Origin: JAJYSO01 sp964579505
GTDB lineage: Bacteria > Bacteroidota > Bacteroidia > Flavobacteriales > Flavobacteriaceae
Assembly (NCBI GenBank): GCA_964579505.1
Contig: CAZOGC010000005.1
Span: 62,001 to 126,000, forward strand
Length of the DNA stretch: 64,000 nucleotides
Reading direction: 5' to 3'
Position 1 is the stretch's first letter; the number at the start of each line of letters is the position of its first letter. The notes below the pieces were generated by a model. The model was given only the letters and a program-made list of their open reading frames with translations, did not search any database and was not told the origin of the DNA. A program made the translations under genes and the position numbers. Of this stretch, positions 53,359-62,534 are shown piece after piece.

Positions 53359-53785
53359 CACAAAAAATACAGACCCGATATTTGAAACATATAAACCTGA
53401 TGGGTTTCATACAGTGAATTCATACTTGTTTGTGGATGACCCTGAGAAACTAATTGACTTTCTCAAAAATGCATTTTTCGCAGAAGAAGTAAACCGTTCA
53501 ACTGTACCGAAAACAGGTGAAATTGCAAATGTAATTATGAAAATTGGAGACACTTGCTTTATGATTAGTCAGGCAAGAGAACAGTTTAATGGAATGAGAA
53601 CCGCTTTATATCTTTTTGTAAACAACGTAGAAGAAATGCATAAAAGAGCACTAAAATACGGAGCAAAAGAGGAATTTGAACCAGCCGATATGCCCTATCA
53701 AGATAGACAATCGGGAATTGTTGACCCTTGCGGAAATTATTGGTGGATTTCAAAACGAAAAGTAGAAAAAGGGTATGAAAAATAA
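53342..53785 (+). CDS. VOC family protein (PhnB-like)
   Basis: 147 aa, a second VOC-fold protein with SYLFVDDPEKLIDFLKNAF and the C-terminal GIVDPCGNYWWISKR. The 'F-x-x-A-F' plus 'D-P-x-G-N' signature is PhnB-like, a broad family including glyoxalase-type and toxin-resistance proteins. It starts inside the previous gene and was probably acquired with it. No catalytic assignment is possible. Confidence 0.8.
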   Translation: MNMKDSTKNTDPIFETYKPDGFHTVNSYLFVDDPEKLIDFLKNAFFAEEVNRSTVPKTGEIANVIMKIGDTCFMISQAREQFNGMRTALYLFVNNVEEMHKRALKYGAKEEFEPADMPYQDRQSGIVDPCGNYWWISKRKVEKGYEK

Positions 53786-53934
53786 ACTAAAACAAAGGGA
53801 AACAACGTACGGCCAACAAGCACAAGCATGTTTAGCACTGTTTTTAGCATTTTATAAACACCCGTACTTAAAACAACCGCTGCTTATATCCATATAAGAA
53901 TATCTGCATAAACAAGGTTGTGATATTTTTAACA

Positions 53935-53942
53935 TATATTTG
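53935..53942 (+). promoter_or_regulatory. candidate -7 promoter box of a lipoprotein gene
   Basis: TATATTTG matches TAnnTTTG, 39 bases before the ATG at 53982. Confidence 0.45.
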
Positions 53943-53981
53943 CTATTATAAACCAAACTATACTAATCAAAACCTCAACTC

Positions 53982-54638
53982 ATGAAAAAAACAAAATTTT
54001 TCACCTTAGTTCTCTGCGGATTATTACTCGTTTCTTGTGGAAACAACAAAAAAGACAGCGATGCAAAAAGTGATGACGACTCTAGCTTAACTGATTTTGT
54101 GGATGCCGCAAAAACTATGAAAGATGCAGCCGAAACTATGGACGATGCCAGTAAACGCTCTGAAGACCTGGCTAAAATGAAAACCGTATCAAATGATGTT
54201 TTAAAAAAAGTATTTCCAAAAACTTTAGTGGGACTAAAAAGGAGTAAATACCGCGTAGGAGGTAGTGCCATGTTTGGTAAAATGCAATCGGGAAATGCTA
54301 CCTATAAAAAAGACAATAACCATCATATTGAATTATCTATCGTAGATGGCGCCGGTAAAACCGGAAGCGCCATCTATTCTTTAGCACAGTTAAAACTGGG
54401 CGTAGATATGGAAGAACAAACCGATCACGGGTTTAAGAAAACTACTGAAATAGATGGACATAAAGCTTTTGTAGAACTAGACTCAACCTATAGTAAAAAC
54501 ATAGAAACTTCTATTACATTCAACTTATACCACCGTTTCATGATTACACTAAAAGGAGAAAACATCCCTTTAAAAAAGCTACGTCAGGCATATCAAGAAT
54601 TAGATTTTACACCATTAAAAGACGCCTCTGAAGAATAG
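53982..54638 (+). CDS. uncharacterised lipoprotein, 218 aa
   Basis: Lipobox LLVSC (Cys19). Residues 25-70 are an Ala/Asp/Lys-rich coiled-coil region (TDFVDAAKTMKDAAETMDDA). A beta-rich region follows with HHIELSIVDGAGKTGSAIYS and a C-terminal TLKGENIPLKKLRQAYQEL. I recognise no family. The helix-plus-beta layout is common in small flavobacterial lipoproteins of unknown role. Confidence 0.65.
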   Translation: MKKTKFFTLVLCGLLLVSCGNNKKDSDAKSDDDSSLTDFVDAAKTMKDAAETMDDASKRSEDLAKMKTVSNDVLKKVFPKTLVGLKRSKYRVGGSAMFGKMQSGNATYKKDNNHHIELSIVDGAGKTGSAIYSLAQLKLGVDMEEQTDHGFKKTTEIDGHKAFVELDSTYSKNIETSITFNLYHRFMITLKGENIPLKKLRQAYQELDFTPLKDASEE

Positions 54639-54671
54639 CAAAATTCTTCAAAAGCAACAAACTCAATAAAT

Positions 54672-54710
54672 ACAAAAGCCTCTATACAAATTTGTAATAG
54701 AGGCTTTTGT
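54672..54710. terminator. bidirectional terminator
   Basis: ACAAAAGCCTCTAT / ATAGAGGCTTTTGT, a 14-base stem between the lipoprotein gene and the DMT transporter. Confidence 0.88.
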
Positions 54711-54740
54711 TATATTACAATTATATAACTATCATTACAT

Positions 54741-55664
54741 TCACAACAAAGCACGCTTCTTTTGACGTTTATATCGTATGTTTTTAAGCAATGGGTTAGC
54801 AAACACAATGGCTACTATAAAAACGGCTCCTATATAGAATTGTTTTCCTAAAAAACTATCTTCAGAAAGAATAATAATAGCCAATACAATTGAATAAATC
54901 GGTTCTAGATTTACTGTAAGTGTAGCCGTATAAGCACCTATTCGGTATACCACATCTATCATTAACATAAAGGCTACTGAGGTACAAACAACCCCTAAGA
55001 ACAGCAGCCAAGCAAAATCATTAACTGTCATTGCAAAAAGAGAAGCATTTACTTTTCCCTCAAATCCAAACCAAATTAACAAAATAACCGCGCCGGTAAG
55101 CATCTCGTACACCGTTAAAGAAGAAGATGAAATACCATCCTTATTAAGACGGGCGTTGAACACCGCAAAACAAGCCGACAAAAATGCAGACAGCAAGCCC
55201 CAAAGCATTCCGGAAAACTGGCTTCCATCTATATTACTATTAATAAAAATTACGCCAAAAATCATGAGTAATCCTAACGAAAACTCTATCCAAGAAAACT
55301 TGCGTCTCATAATAAGCGGCTCCAACCAACTTACATGTAACGCTGTGGTCGATAAACACAGAACCACTACTGATACGGAGGAAATCTGTATGGCTTTAAA
55401 GAACGTAAGCCAGTGCAAAACAACCACCACACCTACTCCCATAACTTTCAATAATGAACGTTTATCTTTAATGTAAAACTTCTTACCGGTAAGTGTTAGA
55501 AATAAAAGTAAGCTCAATGCGGCAATGAGCATTCTAAAAAACACAATACGGTGAAAATCGAGGTGAATCAATTTCCCGAGAATACCTGTAAATCCCCATG
55601 CCAAAACAATGGCATGCATCATTAAATAATACTTGAGATTAGCAACCCTTATTCCCTTAAACAT
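54741..55664 (-). CDS. DMT (EamA) family transporter
   Basis: 307 aa from the ATG of MFKGIRVANLKYYLMMH, chosen because the upstream 25-codon extension is not conserved-looking. About ten hydrophobic segments in two EamA repeats, with the first HAIVLAWGFTGILGKLI and the second containing GAYTATLTVNLEPIYSIVLA, a typical EamA ending. Drug/metabolite exporters or nucleotide-sugar carriers; substrate unknown. The tail is basic (RYKRQKKR). The 328-base spacer upstream holds this gene's promoter region and the next terminator. Confidence 0.85.
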   Translation of the reverse strand: MFKGIRVANLKYYLMMHAIVLAWGFTGILGKLIHLDFHRIVFFRMLIAALSLLLFLTLTGKKFYIKDKRSLLKVMGVGVVVVLHWLTFFKAIQISSVSVVVLCLSTTALHVSWLEPLIMRRKFSWIEFSLGLLMIFGVIFINSNIDGSQFSGMLWGLLSAFLSACFAVFNARLNKDGISSSSLTVYEMLTGAVILLIWFGFEGKVNASLFAMTVNDFAWLLFLGVVCTSVAFMLMIDVVYRIGAYTATLTVNLEPIYSIVLAIIILSEDSFLGKQFYIGAVFIVAIVFANPLLKNIRYKRQKKRALL

Positions 55665-55930
55665 AACTCGTTTAATTAAAAATGTTAAGTTAAAAAACCA
55701 GAAAAGACAAAAGAATCTATCTTTTGCCCCTATTTGCATTATTTCGTTATTTTATGGTACAAAATTACTTCTCTTTCTAAAAAAATAAGTTTTTTATATG
55801 TTTTTTGTTTTTAATACAATTTGTTGATTATCAAATATTTAATTCTATTTTCAATTCCACAACCTAAAATAATGATGTTGACTTGTTAAAAAGAACGTCA
55901 ATTTTTGAGCAAAACGATATTCTAGTATAA

Positions 55931-55964
55931 AAAAATCTCCGGAGACCGTAATAATCTTCGGAGA
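55931..55964 (-). terminator. terminator of the DUF5074 lipoprotein gene
   Basis: TCTCCG / CGGAGA stem on the minus strand with an AT-rich loop, followed by a T run. Confidence 0.6.
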
Positions 55965-55992
55965 GAATAAAAATATTTTAAGAAGTAGTTGA

Positions 55993-57048
55993 CTAGTCGT
56001 TAAAATAGAAACCATTAGGTCCTATTCCTACTCCTATTGTCTTGAGTAAATTCCCTTGCAAATCGTATACATTTATATAACTATTAGAAGAGAAGTCACC
56101 CCCATCAGAAACATAAATTCTGTTATCTTCTACCGCAAATCCGTAAAACATTCCATAAGGGGAATTAGAAGAATAAGTCAGTACCGGAGTAGTTGGAGCC
56201 GTTGTGGCGTTAGTGCTTATCTTATAGGCTTTATTGCCTACTGTATAATAAAGCATGTTGTCTTCTACAGTTATATTTGCTGCATTGTCGGCATAATTAA
56301 GTGCCACAGAACCTATTTCTGTATTGTTATGACGTATATCAAATTTTTGAATTTTATGGGGCGTTAAGGCATATAAGAATATTCCTTCTACGGCTATAGA
56401 ATTCAGATTAGGAGCCGTTATGATTGTATCTATTACCTGTCCTGTTTGAGGATCAATTACGGCAATTTTATTTCCGGTATTATAGATTGCCTCTTGTACA
56501 TACAAAAGCCCATTATCTCCTTCCAAGATATATTCACTAGGGCCATCCAATTTAATAGTTTTTTCTACGGTCAAACTATTTAAATCTACCACCGTTAAAT
56601 GGTTAGTCCCTGCATTGGTAATATAAGCCTTGTCATCTTCTGTTACTCCATAACGCGGGGTATTAAAATCGCCTGCAGTACCTGTTATCCGCTTTTCTTT
56701 TTTAAACGTATAACGATCTACAACGGTAACAAAATTTGCTACGTTAGACACAATATAAGCACGGTCTTTATCATCAAAAAACATAGACTGTAAGCCACCG
56801 CCAACATCTTCGCCATTGTTTACATGTTGATAGACATCTTGTTCTACAGAATCTAAGTTATTAGCTACAAAAGTAACCGATCCTGCATTCGGAAATTGCC
56901 CTTCATTCAACACAAAAAAACCATTGGCATACGGTTGGTTTTGTGGGTTAGTTGGTGAGGGATTAATTGGAATGTCGTTGTTTTCACTACACGAGCTAAA
57001 CAATAGTACGCCCAAGAAAAGAACAAAAAATAATCTACTGATTTTCAT
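55993..57048 (-). CDS. DUF5074/YncE-like beta-propeller lipoprotein
   Basis: 351 aa with lipobox FSSC (Cys20). Residues 40-350 are repeated strand units of the YncE/DUF5074 type (VTVVDRYTFKKEKRI, LTVVDLNSLTVEKTI, IAVIDPQTGQVIDTI). These form a surface or periplasmic propeller. It follows the cobalamin-regulated TonB receptor by three bases on the same strand, so it is part of the B12 uptake operon and may help capture corrinoid. No catalytic motif. Confidence 0.8.
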   Translation of the reverse strand: MKISRLFFVLFLGVLLFSSCSENNDIPINPSPTNPQNQPYANGFFVLNEGQFPNAGSVTFVANNLDSVEQDVYQHVNNGEDVGGGLQSMFFDDKDRAYIVSNVANFVTVVDRYTFKKEKRITGTAGDFNTPRYGVTEDDKAYITNAGTNHLTVVDLNSLTVEKTIKLDGPSEYILEGDNGLLYVQEAIYNTGNKIAVIDPQTGQVIDTIITAPNLNSIAVEGIFLYALTPHKIQKFDIRHNNTEIGSVALNYADNAANITVEDNMLYYTVGNKAYKISTNATTAPTTPVLTYSSNSPYGMFYGFAVEDNRIYVSDGGDFSSNSYINVYDLQGNLLKTIGVGIGPNGFYFND

Positions 57049-57051
57049 CGC

Positions 57052-58905
57052 TTAAAAATTTAGAATTATATAAAAATTAAAATTGATTCCCGGCATTTCG
57101 TACCGAATAACATTTTGATAGACTTTATTAAACAGGTTACGTACCTTACCGCCTATCTCATACGTGTTTTTCTTTCCTAATCTATAAGACAGCCCTACGT
57201 TAGATACTGCGTATCCGCCCAAAATATGTGCCGGATCGTTATCTGAACGCAGGTAAACCGAACCGTTGTATAGCAATTGATAGTTAATAGTAAACCGATG
57301 CAGGCTGTATGCAGCTGAGAAAGTTGCTTTATTGTAAGGTACATAAATAAGCTGATTATGCGTCTTTTTATTACGTGAATAAGTGTACGCATACGTTCCA
57401 TTTACCGTAAACGTTTGCCCATTAAACTGCTTTTTATATTGCAAAAGTGCTTCTACTCCATAGGTCTGTACGTGATCTTCATTACGCGGAGAAAAAAGCC
57501 CGCCCGATCTAGGAAGCCAATGAATCATGTCTTTTATATCATTAAAATAACCGGTTACAGTTAATTTTAAATCGTTATAAGCAAAAGTATTACCCAATTC
57601 AATTTGATTAGATTGCTCCGCTTTTAAAGATGTATTTCCTGAATTTGTCCAATACAGGTCATTAAATGTTGGGCGTCTAAAATTTTTAGAAGCCGATATT
57701 TTTACCGTATAAAAAGGCGCTACCTTATAATCTACTCCAACAGCATACAACAACGGACTTTCATAGGTATGGGTAAATTCTTTACGCACGCCTATTTGAT
57801 AACGAAATCTCGGAGACAACTGTTGCTTAAACAACAAACCTGCCGAAGCTATATTTCTGTTATCATCATTAATGTTAGTTCCTTTTCCTTTGGTGTGCTG
57901 ATAAGACAAAACAGCATCTAGTAAAATATCTTGATTGAGTTTATAGCTCAAATCATATTTACCCATAATCGTTTCTGCTTTCCCAAAATCATGCTTTTCA
58001 GGCGTGTTTAAGTCGAGATAATATTTGTAATGCTCACTTAAAAAAGCTGCCTTTAACGAGCTATTAAACGCCCCCCAAACACTTTTCCATTCAAGCAAAC
58101 TTCTCTTATTTTGATCTTTGTATTGGGTATGATTTTCTGTTAAGTAATAAACCGGAAAATGCCGATTACTGTTATAAAACTCTCCGTAAAAATTAAGCTG
58201 GTTAGTTGCATTCAACTTCACTCCTATGGCGGTGTTTATCGCCGTATTATGAAACTGCCCATTGGTGTTTTTACCATCTCGCAATTGAAAATCGTAGTCG
58301 TTATCAGACTGATTGCGCTCTACCGCCAACCTAAAACTTACTTTATTTGAAGAAGTGCGTAATCGATAATGCGTGTTTAGTGTGTTGTAACTCCCATACC
58401 CTACATAAAGTTGATTATCAAATTCTTTTTTAAAGGTGAGTTCTGTATTAAGATGTACCGTGCCCCCAATAGCGCCACTACCATACACAATACTCCCACC
58501 GCCCGCACGAACATCTATGTTGTCATAAATACCGGTGTTTAGGGTATTAAAATCTGTCTGGCCGGTAAAATTTGAATTAATATTGATTCCATTCCACAAC
58601 ACCGCTGTTTGCGAGGCGGTTGTTCCTCTAAAAGAGGCCGAAGAAACCATTCCTAGTCCATTTTGTTTAAAATAAATAGGCGTATTGTATTCTAATAATG
58701 AAGTTAAAGAAGGTGCATTGTGTACTAAAACTGAATCTGATAAATGATGAAGGGTTTGTCCTACCGAAAAATCACGTAATAATCTATTTGTAATAGTAGC
58801 TGTTTCTAAAACCTCAACAGAATCTTTACTTGACGTTTTTATTTGACCATTTACTGACCACGAAAAACAACACAAAAAACTAAGATATAGACCGATTTTT
58901 TTCAT
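57052..58905 (-). CDS. TonB-dependent receptor, cobalamin-type (BtuB-like)
   Basis: 617 aa with signal peptide ending SVNGQ. Plug region FSVGQTLHHLSDSVLVHNAPSLTSLLEYNTPIY and RGTTASQTAVLWNGININSN, then a beta-barrel ending in FYIILNF. The size fits BtuB. The cobalamin riboswitch directly upstream argues strongly for corrinoid uptake. No btuF/C/D genes are in the window. Confidence 0.87.
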   Translation of the reverse strand: MKKIGLYLSFLCCFSWSVNGQIKTSSKDSVEVLETATITNRLLRDFSVGQTLHHLSDSVLVHNAPSLTSLLEYNTPIYFKQNGLGMVSSASFRGTTASQTAVLWNGININSNFTGQTDFNTLNTGIYDNIDVRAGGGSIVYGSGAIGGTVHLNTELTFKKEFDNQLYVGYGSYNTLNTHYRLRTSSNKVSFRLAVERNQSDNDYDFQLRDGKNTNGQFHNTAINTAIGVKLNATNQLNFYGEFYNSNRHFPVYYLTENHTQYKDQNKRSLLEWKSVWGAFNSSLKAAFLSEHYKYYLDLNTPEKHDFGKAETIMGKYDLSYKLNQDILLDAVLSYQHTKGKGTNINDDNRNIASAGLLFKQQLSPRFRYQIGVRKEFTHTYESPLLYAVGVDYKVAPFYTVKISASKNFRRPTFNDLYWTNSGNTSLKAEQSNQIELGNTFAYNDLKLTVTGYFNDIKDMIHWLPRSGGLFSPRNEDHVQTYGVEALLQYKKQFNGQTFTVNGTYAYTYSRNKKTHNQLIYVPYNKATFSAAYSLHRFTINYQLLYNGSVYLRSDNDPAHILGGYAVSNVGLSYRLGKKNTYEIGGKVRNLFNKVYQNVIRYEMPGINFNFYIILNF

Positions 58906-58913
58906 AAACAGGA

Positions 58914-58932
58914 GACTTTTTACCCGAAAGTC
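58914..58932 (-). promoter_or_regulatory. hairpin at the translation start of the btuB-like gene
   Basis: GACTTT / AAAGTC stem, about 10 bases before the ATG on the minus strand and just 3' of the riboswitch. It could be the expression platform, occluding the ribosome. Confidence 0.4.
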
Positions 58933-58952
58933 ACAACTTTTATAGGGTTAAA

Positions 58953-59135
58953 ATTGGCAGGTCTCCTGGCTTGCGTCTAGTTAGGTTCCTTCCCATTCAT
59001 GTACCTGAACAGTGGATTGAAGTCTTTTAACCAGCATCTCTTAATTTGAGATTAAGCTTACAGTTGCGGGAACAGCTTCCGATTTTAACGGAATTCCCTT
59101 TTATTGCTAATGAAAAAATTCAGCAGCAAACCAAT
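58953..59135 (-). ncRNA. cobalamin riboswitch
   Basis: Minus strand order is textbook: the P1 strand ATTGG (59131-59135) opens the element; AAGGGAATTCCG...CGGAAGCTGTTCCCGCAACTGTAA (59060s-59106) is the core box; then GGGAAGG and the B12 box GACGCAAGCCAGGAGACCTGCC (58956-58977), closing with CCAAT pairing P1. It lies 48 bases upstream of the btuB-like ATG, so it represses the TonB receptor/DUF5074 operon when adenosylcobalamin is plentiful. Confidence 0.93.
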
Positions 59136-59176
59136 CTTCGGCAAAAATACACCTTTTCATACAAACTAAAATAATT

Positions 59177-59198
59177 AGGGCGCAATAAATTGCGCCCT
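59177..59198 (-). terminator. hairpin after a lipoprotein gene
   Basis: AGGGCGCAAT / ATTGCGCCCT, a ten-base perfect stem with a two-base loop, 28 bases past the lipoprotein stop; only a weak T run follows. Confidence 0.6.
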
Positions 59199-59225
59199 GA
59201 TCTAATCTCTATTATTTAGCTTTAT

Positions 59226-59867
59226 TTAATCAACAATTCCATTGTCATAAAAAACAGCTCTTCCTGTTTCATCGTTCAATATTAACTTAGGAAAATCTTT
59301 TCCTCTAGGGGTTATTTTCCACCCACGCACATAAACCATGTCTCCTTGCGTGTTTTTCAATGCTAGAAAACCAAATTGAAAATCTAAGCATCCATTTTTA
59401 ATTTCCTCAACTTGATCAAACAGCTCTCCATCATTTTGTAATTGACTAAAATAAACTGCTATTAAATAATCTTCCATAAACCTAGGATTAGGCATAACCG
59501 GAATTTCAATCGTATCTATACGAATACCTGATGCCAAGGTACGAGTTCCCGAAGCATCAAAATTATAGATCATATCAGCCAAAAAGACCCGCTGGCCGTT
59601 AGAATATTGATAAGCCTTTACTTGTGTGTTTGTAGATTGCTGGGATACTTGATATACTTGTAAATTTTTAGTAGAAATATTGTTTTTAGCAAGTAACGAA
59701 TCTACCACCACCTGCACACTATCCGCCACTAGTTGATCAGTTGGTTCAGGGGCTATTAACTGCCAACACGTTTCGGTTTCTGGCTGACTTGGTAAATTAT
59801 CATCATTACTACAAGCCACCGCAAAAAAAAGCACTAAACCTACAAGTGTAAACGTAATTTTTTTCAT
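59226..59867 (-). CDS. uncharacterised lipoprotein, 213 aa
   Basis: Lipobox AVAC (Cys19). The mature part is acidic and beta-rich with a repeated 'VQVVVDSLLAKNN..' helix-like start and strands such as RGWKITPRGKDFPKLIL. Two further Cys (ETCWQL and NGCLDF) may pair. I recognise no family. It lies between the B12 operon and the PBP gene, transcribed on the same strand with its own terminator-like hairpin. Confidence 0.65.
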   Translation of the reverse strand: MKKITFTLVGLVLFFAVACSNDDNLPSQPETETCWQLIAPEPTDQLVADSVQVVVDSLLAKNNISTKNLQVYQVSQQSTNTQVKAYQYSNGQRVFLADMIYNFDASGTRTLASGIRIDTIEIPVMPNPRFMEDYLIAVYFSQLQNDGELFDQVEEIKNGCLDFQFGFLALKNTQGDMVYVRGWKITPRGKDFPKLILNDETGRAVFYDNGIVD

Positions 59868-59952
59868 ACCTATAATTTTAATTACAAAATAAAGCTTTTC
59901 GCATAACTATGACAAAAATTATTCCATTGCGGCTATTATAAATATACCCACT

Positions 59953-62319
59953 TTATTTTCGCCCAAATAGACGTTGAAAAAATCCTCTTTTTTTCTTCTT
60001 CTTTTTCTTTTTGTGTTTTTTAATCGACTTCTCTTTTCTCTGTTGCTCAAAAAGGTTGTCGTTGTCGTCTCTTGTGTAGAATTTTTTAGACACTTTATCT
60101 TTACTGAAAAGACGTTTAAAAAAACCTTCTTTTCGTGTAGGAGGGCATTGCATGCTGGCTATTACAGCATTACTTGGTCTTTTAAAATGAGCACGGGTAA
60201 TTTTATCAAATTGGGGGTTGTTATTCATACGTTGTAGCATACCGGCAAAAATGGGTAGTGCAGAATTGGCTCCTTGCCCAATAGCTGTTCGCCTAAATTT
60301 AATACTGTGATTATCATTTCCTACCCAAGTTACGGTTACCAAATCGGGCAATAACCCCACAAACCACCCATCGGTATTATTTTGTGTCGTACCTGTCTTT
60401 CCGGCCAAATCATTGCGAAAATGATAGACTGTTCGCAATCGCCTACCGGTTCCTCTATCTACCACGCGTTGCAACATAGCTAGCATTTCTTGACGCGTTT
60501 GCTCACTAAAAGCTCTAGGAGCTTCTTTTTCTTTATGGGGAAAAGACACAATTACTTTTCCATTTTTATCTTCAATCCGTTTTATAAAAAAGGGAGTAAT
60601 TGGTCTGCCTTCATTTAAAAAACAGCTATAAGCCCTGGCCATATCTATTACGCGAAGCGCCGGCGTACCCAATGCTATTGAGGGCACAGCAGGCAAGTCC
60701 TCCTCTATCCCCATTTTATGAGCCATAGTTATGGTGGGTTGAATGCCGGTGACTCGCAATACTTTTACCGCAATGGTGTTAAGTGAATGTGCCAAAGCAG
60801 CCGTTAAAGAATATTCTATATCCGGATCAATTTTTTCAGCATTTCGTGGCGTCCAATCCTTCACATCTGTATACGTTACTACCTGCGCCGGAAAATAATT
60901 GCACGGCTGTAAACCTTTTTCTAAAGCCGCAGCATACACAATAGGTTTAAAAGTAGAGCCTACTGCACGTTTACTCTGCACGACATGGTCGTACTGAAAA
61001 TACCGATAATCTATTCCTCCTACATAAGCTCGTATGGCGCCTGTATGAGGGTCTAAAGATACTATTCCGGTGTTTAAAAATTGAAGGTAATACCGAAGGC
61101 TATCTATGGTAGATAAGGTTTTTATCTGATCTCCGTCCCAACTATAAACTTCCATTTTATGTGGAATACTCAGGGAGTCTATGATGGCCGATTTACTCAG
61201 TCCTTTTTCTTTTAACCTTTTATATGCCGGCAGTTGCGTTAACGCTTCTTGAACAATAGCTGATTTTTTTCGCCAAGGTGGATTGTTTCCATACGCTTTT
61301 TCAAATTGCGTTTGTAATTTTTTCATGTGCGCTTGCATAGCCTCTTCGGCATACTGCTGCAAACGCTTGTTTAAGGTGGTATAAATTTTTAATCCATCGG
61401 TTAACAAATTGTATGGTGTTCCATCAGGTTTACGATATTCTTTTTGGGCCAACACCTGTTCAACTTTTTCCTTTACTTGTTGCCTAAAATAGGCCGCCAT
61501 TGCTGAGCTCGTTCCATACGTATGAAAATCTACCTTTATTTTTTGCTGCATTACCTGCTCGGCCTTCTGTGCCGAAATATAGCCGTACTTTACCATCTGA
61601 TTTAGCACCACATCACGCCGCAGTTGGCTCCGTTCAGGAAACAGTCTGGGGTTGTAACTATGATTAGCTTTTAGACAGCCTACCAGTGTAGCTGCTTGAG
61701 ACAGGTTTAACGCGCGCGTATGTACCCCAAAAAATTTCATGGCCGCGCTCTCTATTCCATAAGTGTTTCCACTAAAAGGAACCGTATTAAAGTACAGCGT
61801 AAGAATATCGTTTTTAGAGTAAATTTCTTCCAGCCGTCGCGCTACAATCATTTCTCTAAATTTATTAATAACGATACTTAAGAAAAAGCCATAATCTTTT
61901 CTGCCATATAAATTCTTGGCCAACTGCATCGTTATGGTGCTCCCCCCACCCGAAGAATCATCTCCTAAAAGAATTGTTTTAAAAAACACTCGAAACAAAC
62001 TGCGTTTATCGATGCCATTATGTTCGTAAAAACGCGCATCTTCTGTAGCTATCAGCGCGTGAATCAGACTTTTAGGCAAATCATCATAATTTATTGATTC
62101 TCTATCTGTTATATAATATTTTCCTATCAACAGCTCTTCTTCACCATAGACTTGAGAAGCTTGCATCTGCGATAGATTAGCCAAATCTGCGTTGGTAGGA
62201 ACTTTTCCCCATAATCCAAAATAAACACTTCCAAAGAGCCCCAGTACAAAGATTATTCCTGCCAGTATTAAAAGCAACGGCCATTTAATCCAGGGGTTCT
62301 TTATTATTTTTTTCAGCAT
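59953..62319 (-). CDS. class A penicillin-binding protein (PBP1A-type)
   Basis: 788 aa from the ATG of MLKKIIKNP (the extension upstream is unlikely). One N-terminal membrane helix (residues 12-32), glycosyltransferase motifs EDARFYEH (93-100) and GGSTITMQLAKN (125-136), then the transpeptidase SxxK STFK (455-458), SLN (512-514) and KTGTT (641-645). It makes and crosslinks peptidoglycan. The C-terminal tail is strongly basic with a run of Lys (KKHKKKKKKKK) and ends FQRLFGRK, an odd cationic end. Confidence 0.93.
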   Translation of the reverse strand: MLKKIIKNPWIKWPLLLILAGIIFVLGLFGSVYFGLWGKVPTNADLANLSQMQASQVYGEEELLIGKYYITDRESINYDDLPKSLIHALIATEDARFYEHNGIDKRSLFRVFFKTILLGDDSSGGGSTITMQLAKNLYGRKDYGFFLSIVINKFREMIVARRLEEIYSKNDILTLYFNTVPFSGNTYGIESAAMKFFGVHTRALNLSQAATLVGCLKANHSYNPRLFPERSQLRRDVVLNQMVKYGYISAQKAEQVMQQKIKVDFHTYGTSSAMAAYFRQQVKEKVEQVLAQKEYRKPDGTPYNLLTDGLKIYTTLNKRLQQYAEEAMQAHMKKLQTQFEKAYGNNPPWRKKSAIVQEALTQLPAYKRLKEKGLSKSAIIDSLSIPHKMEVYSWDGDQIKTLSTIDSLRYYLQFLNTGIVSLDPHTGAIRAYVGGIDYRYFQYDHVVQSKRAVGSTFKPIVYAAALEKGLQPCNYFPAQVVTYTDVKDWTPRNAEKIDPDIEYSLTAALAHSLNTIAVKVLRVTGIQPTITMAHKMGIEEDLPAVPSIALGTPALRVIDMARAYSCFLNEGRPITPFFIKRIEDKNGKVIVSFPHKEKEAPRAFSEQTRQEMLAMLQRVVDRGTGRRLRTVYHFRNDLAGKTGTTQNNTDGWFVGLLPDLVTVTWVGNDNHSIKFRRTAIGQGANSALPIFAGMLQRMNNNPQFDKITRAHFKRPSNAVIASMQCPPTRKEGFFKRLFSKDKVSKKFYTRDDNDNLFEQQRKEKSIKKHKKKKKKKKRGFFQRLFGRK

Positions 62320-62534
62320 ATAATGATATTGTTTGGTGTAGTAACGCAAAGTAAGGGCTTATCTTTTATACTACCTTATTTTTATACCTTTTATCTATAA
62401 ATAGTGAGTTAATATAACTAGAAAACACAAAACGAGCATAATTTTAAATCTAATCTAGAAAATCAAAAAAGTTCATGTCATCACGGTGCTAAATGTTTTA
62501 AAAGCACTATTTTTAACCTATATAAATATGGCTC

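Noticed and set aside
55884..55915. Imperfect inverted repeat TTGAC...GTCAA upstream of the DMT gene
   Set aside because: Only five bases pair cleanly, expected by chance in AT-rich spacer.
59974..60237. Hydrophobic 87-residue frame opposite the PBP C-terminal tail
   Set aside because: Its Phe/Leu-rich sequence is simply the reverse complement of the Lys-rich PBP tail codons.
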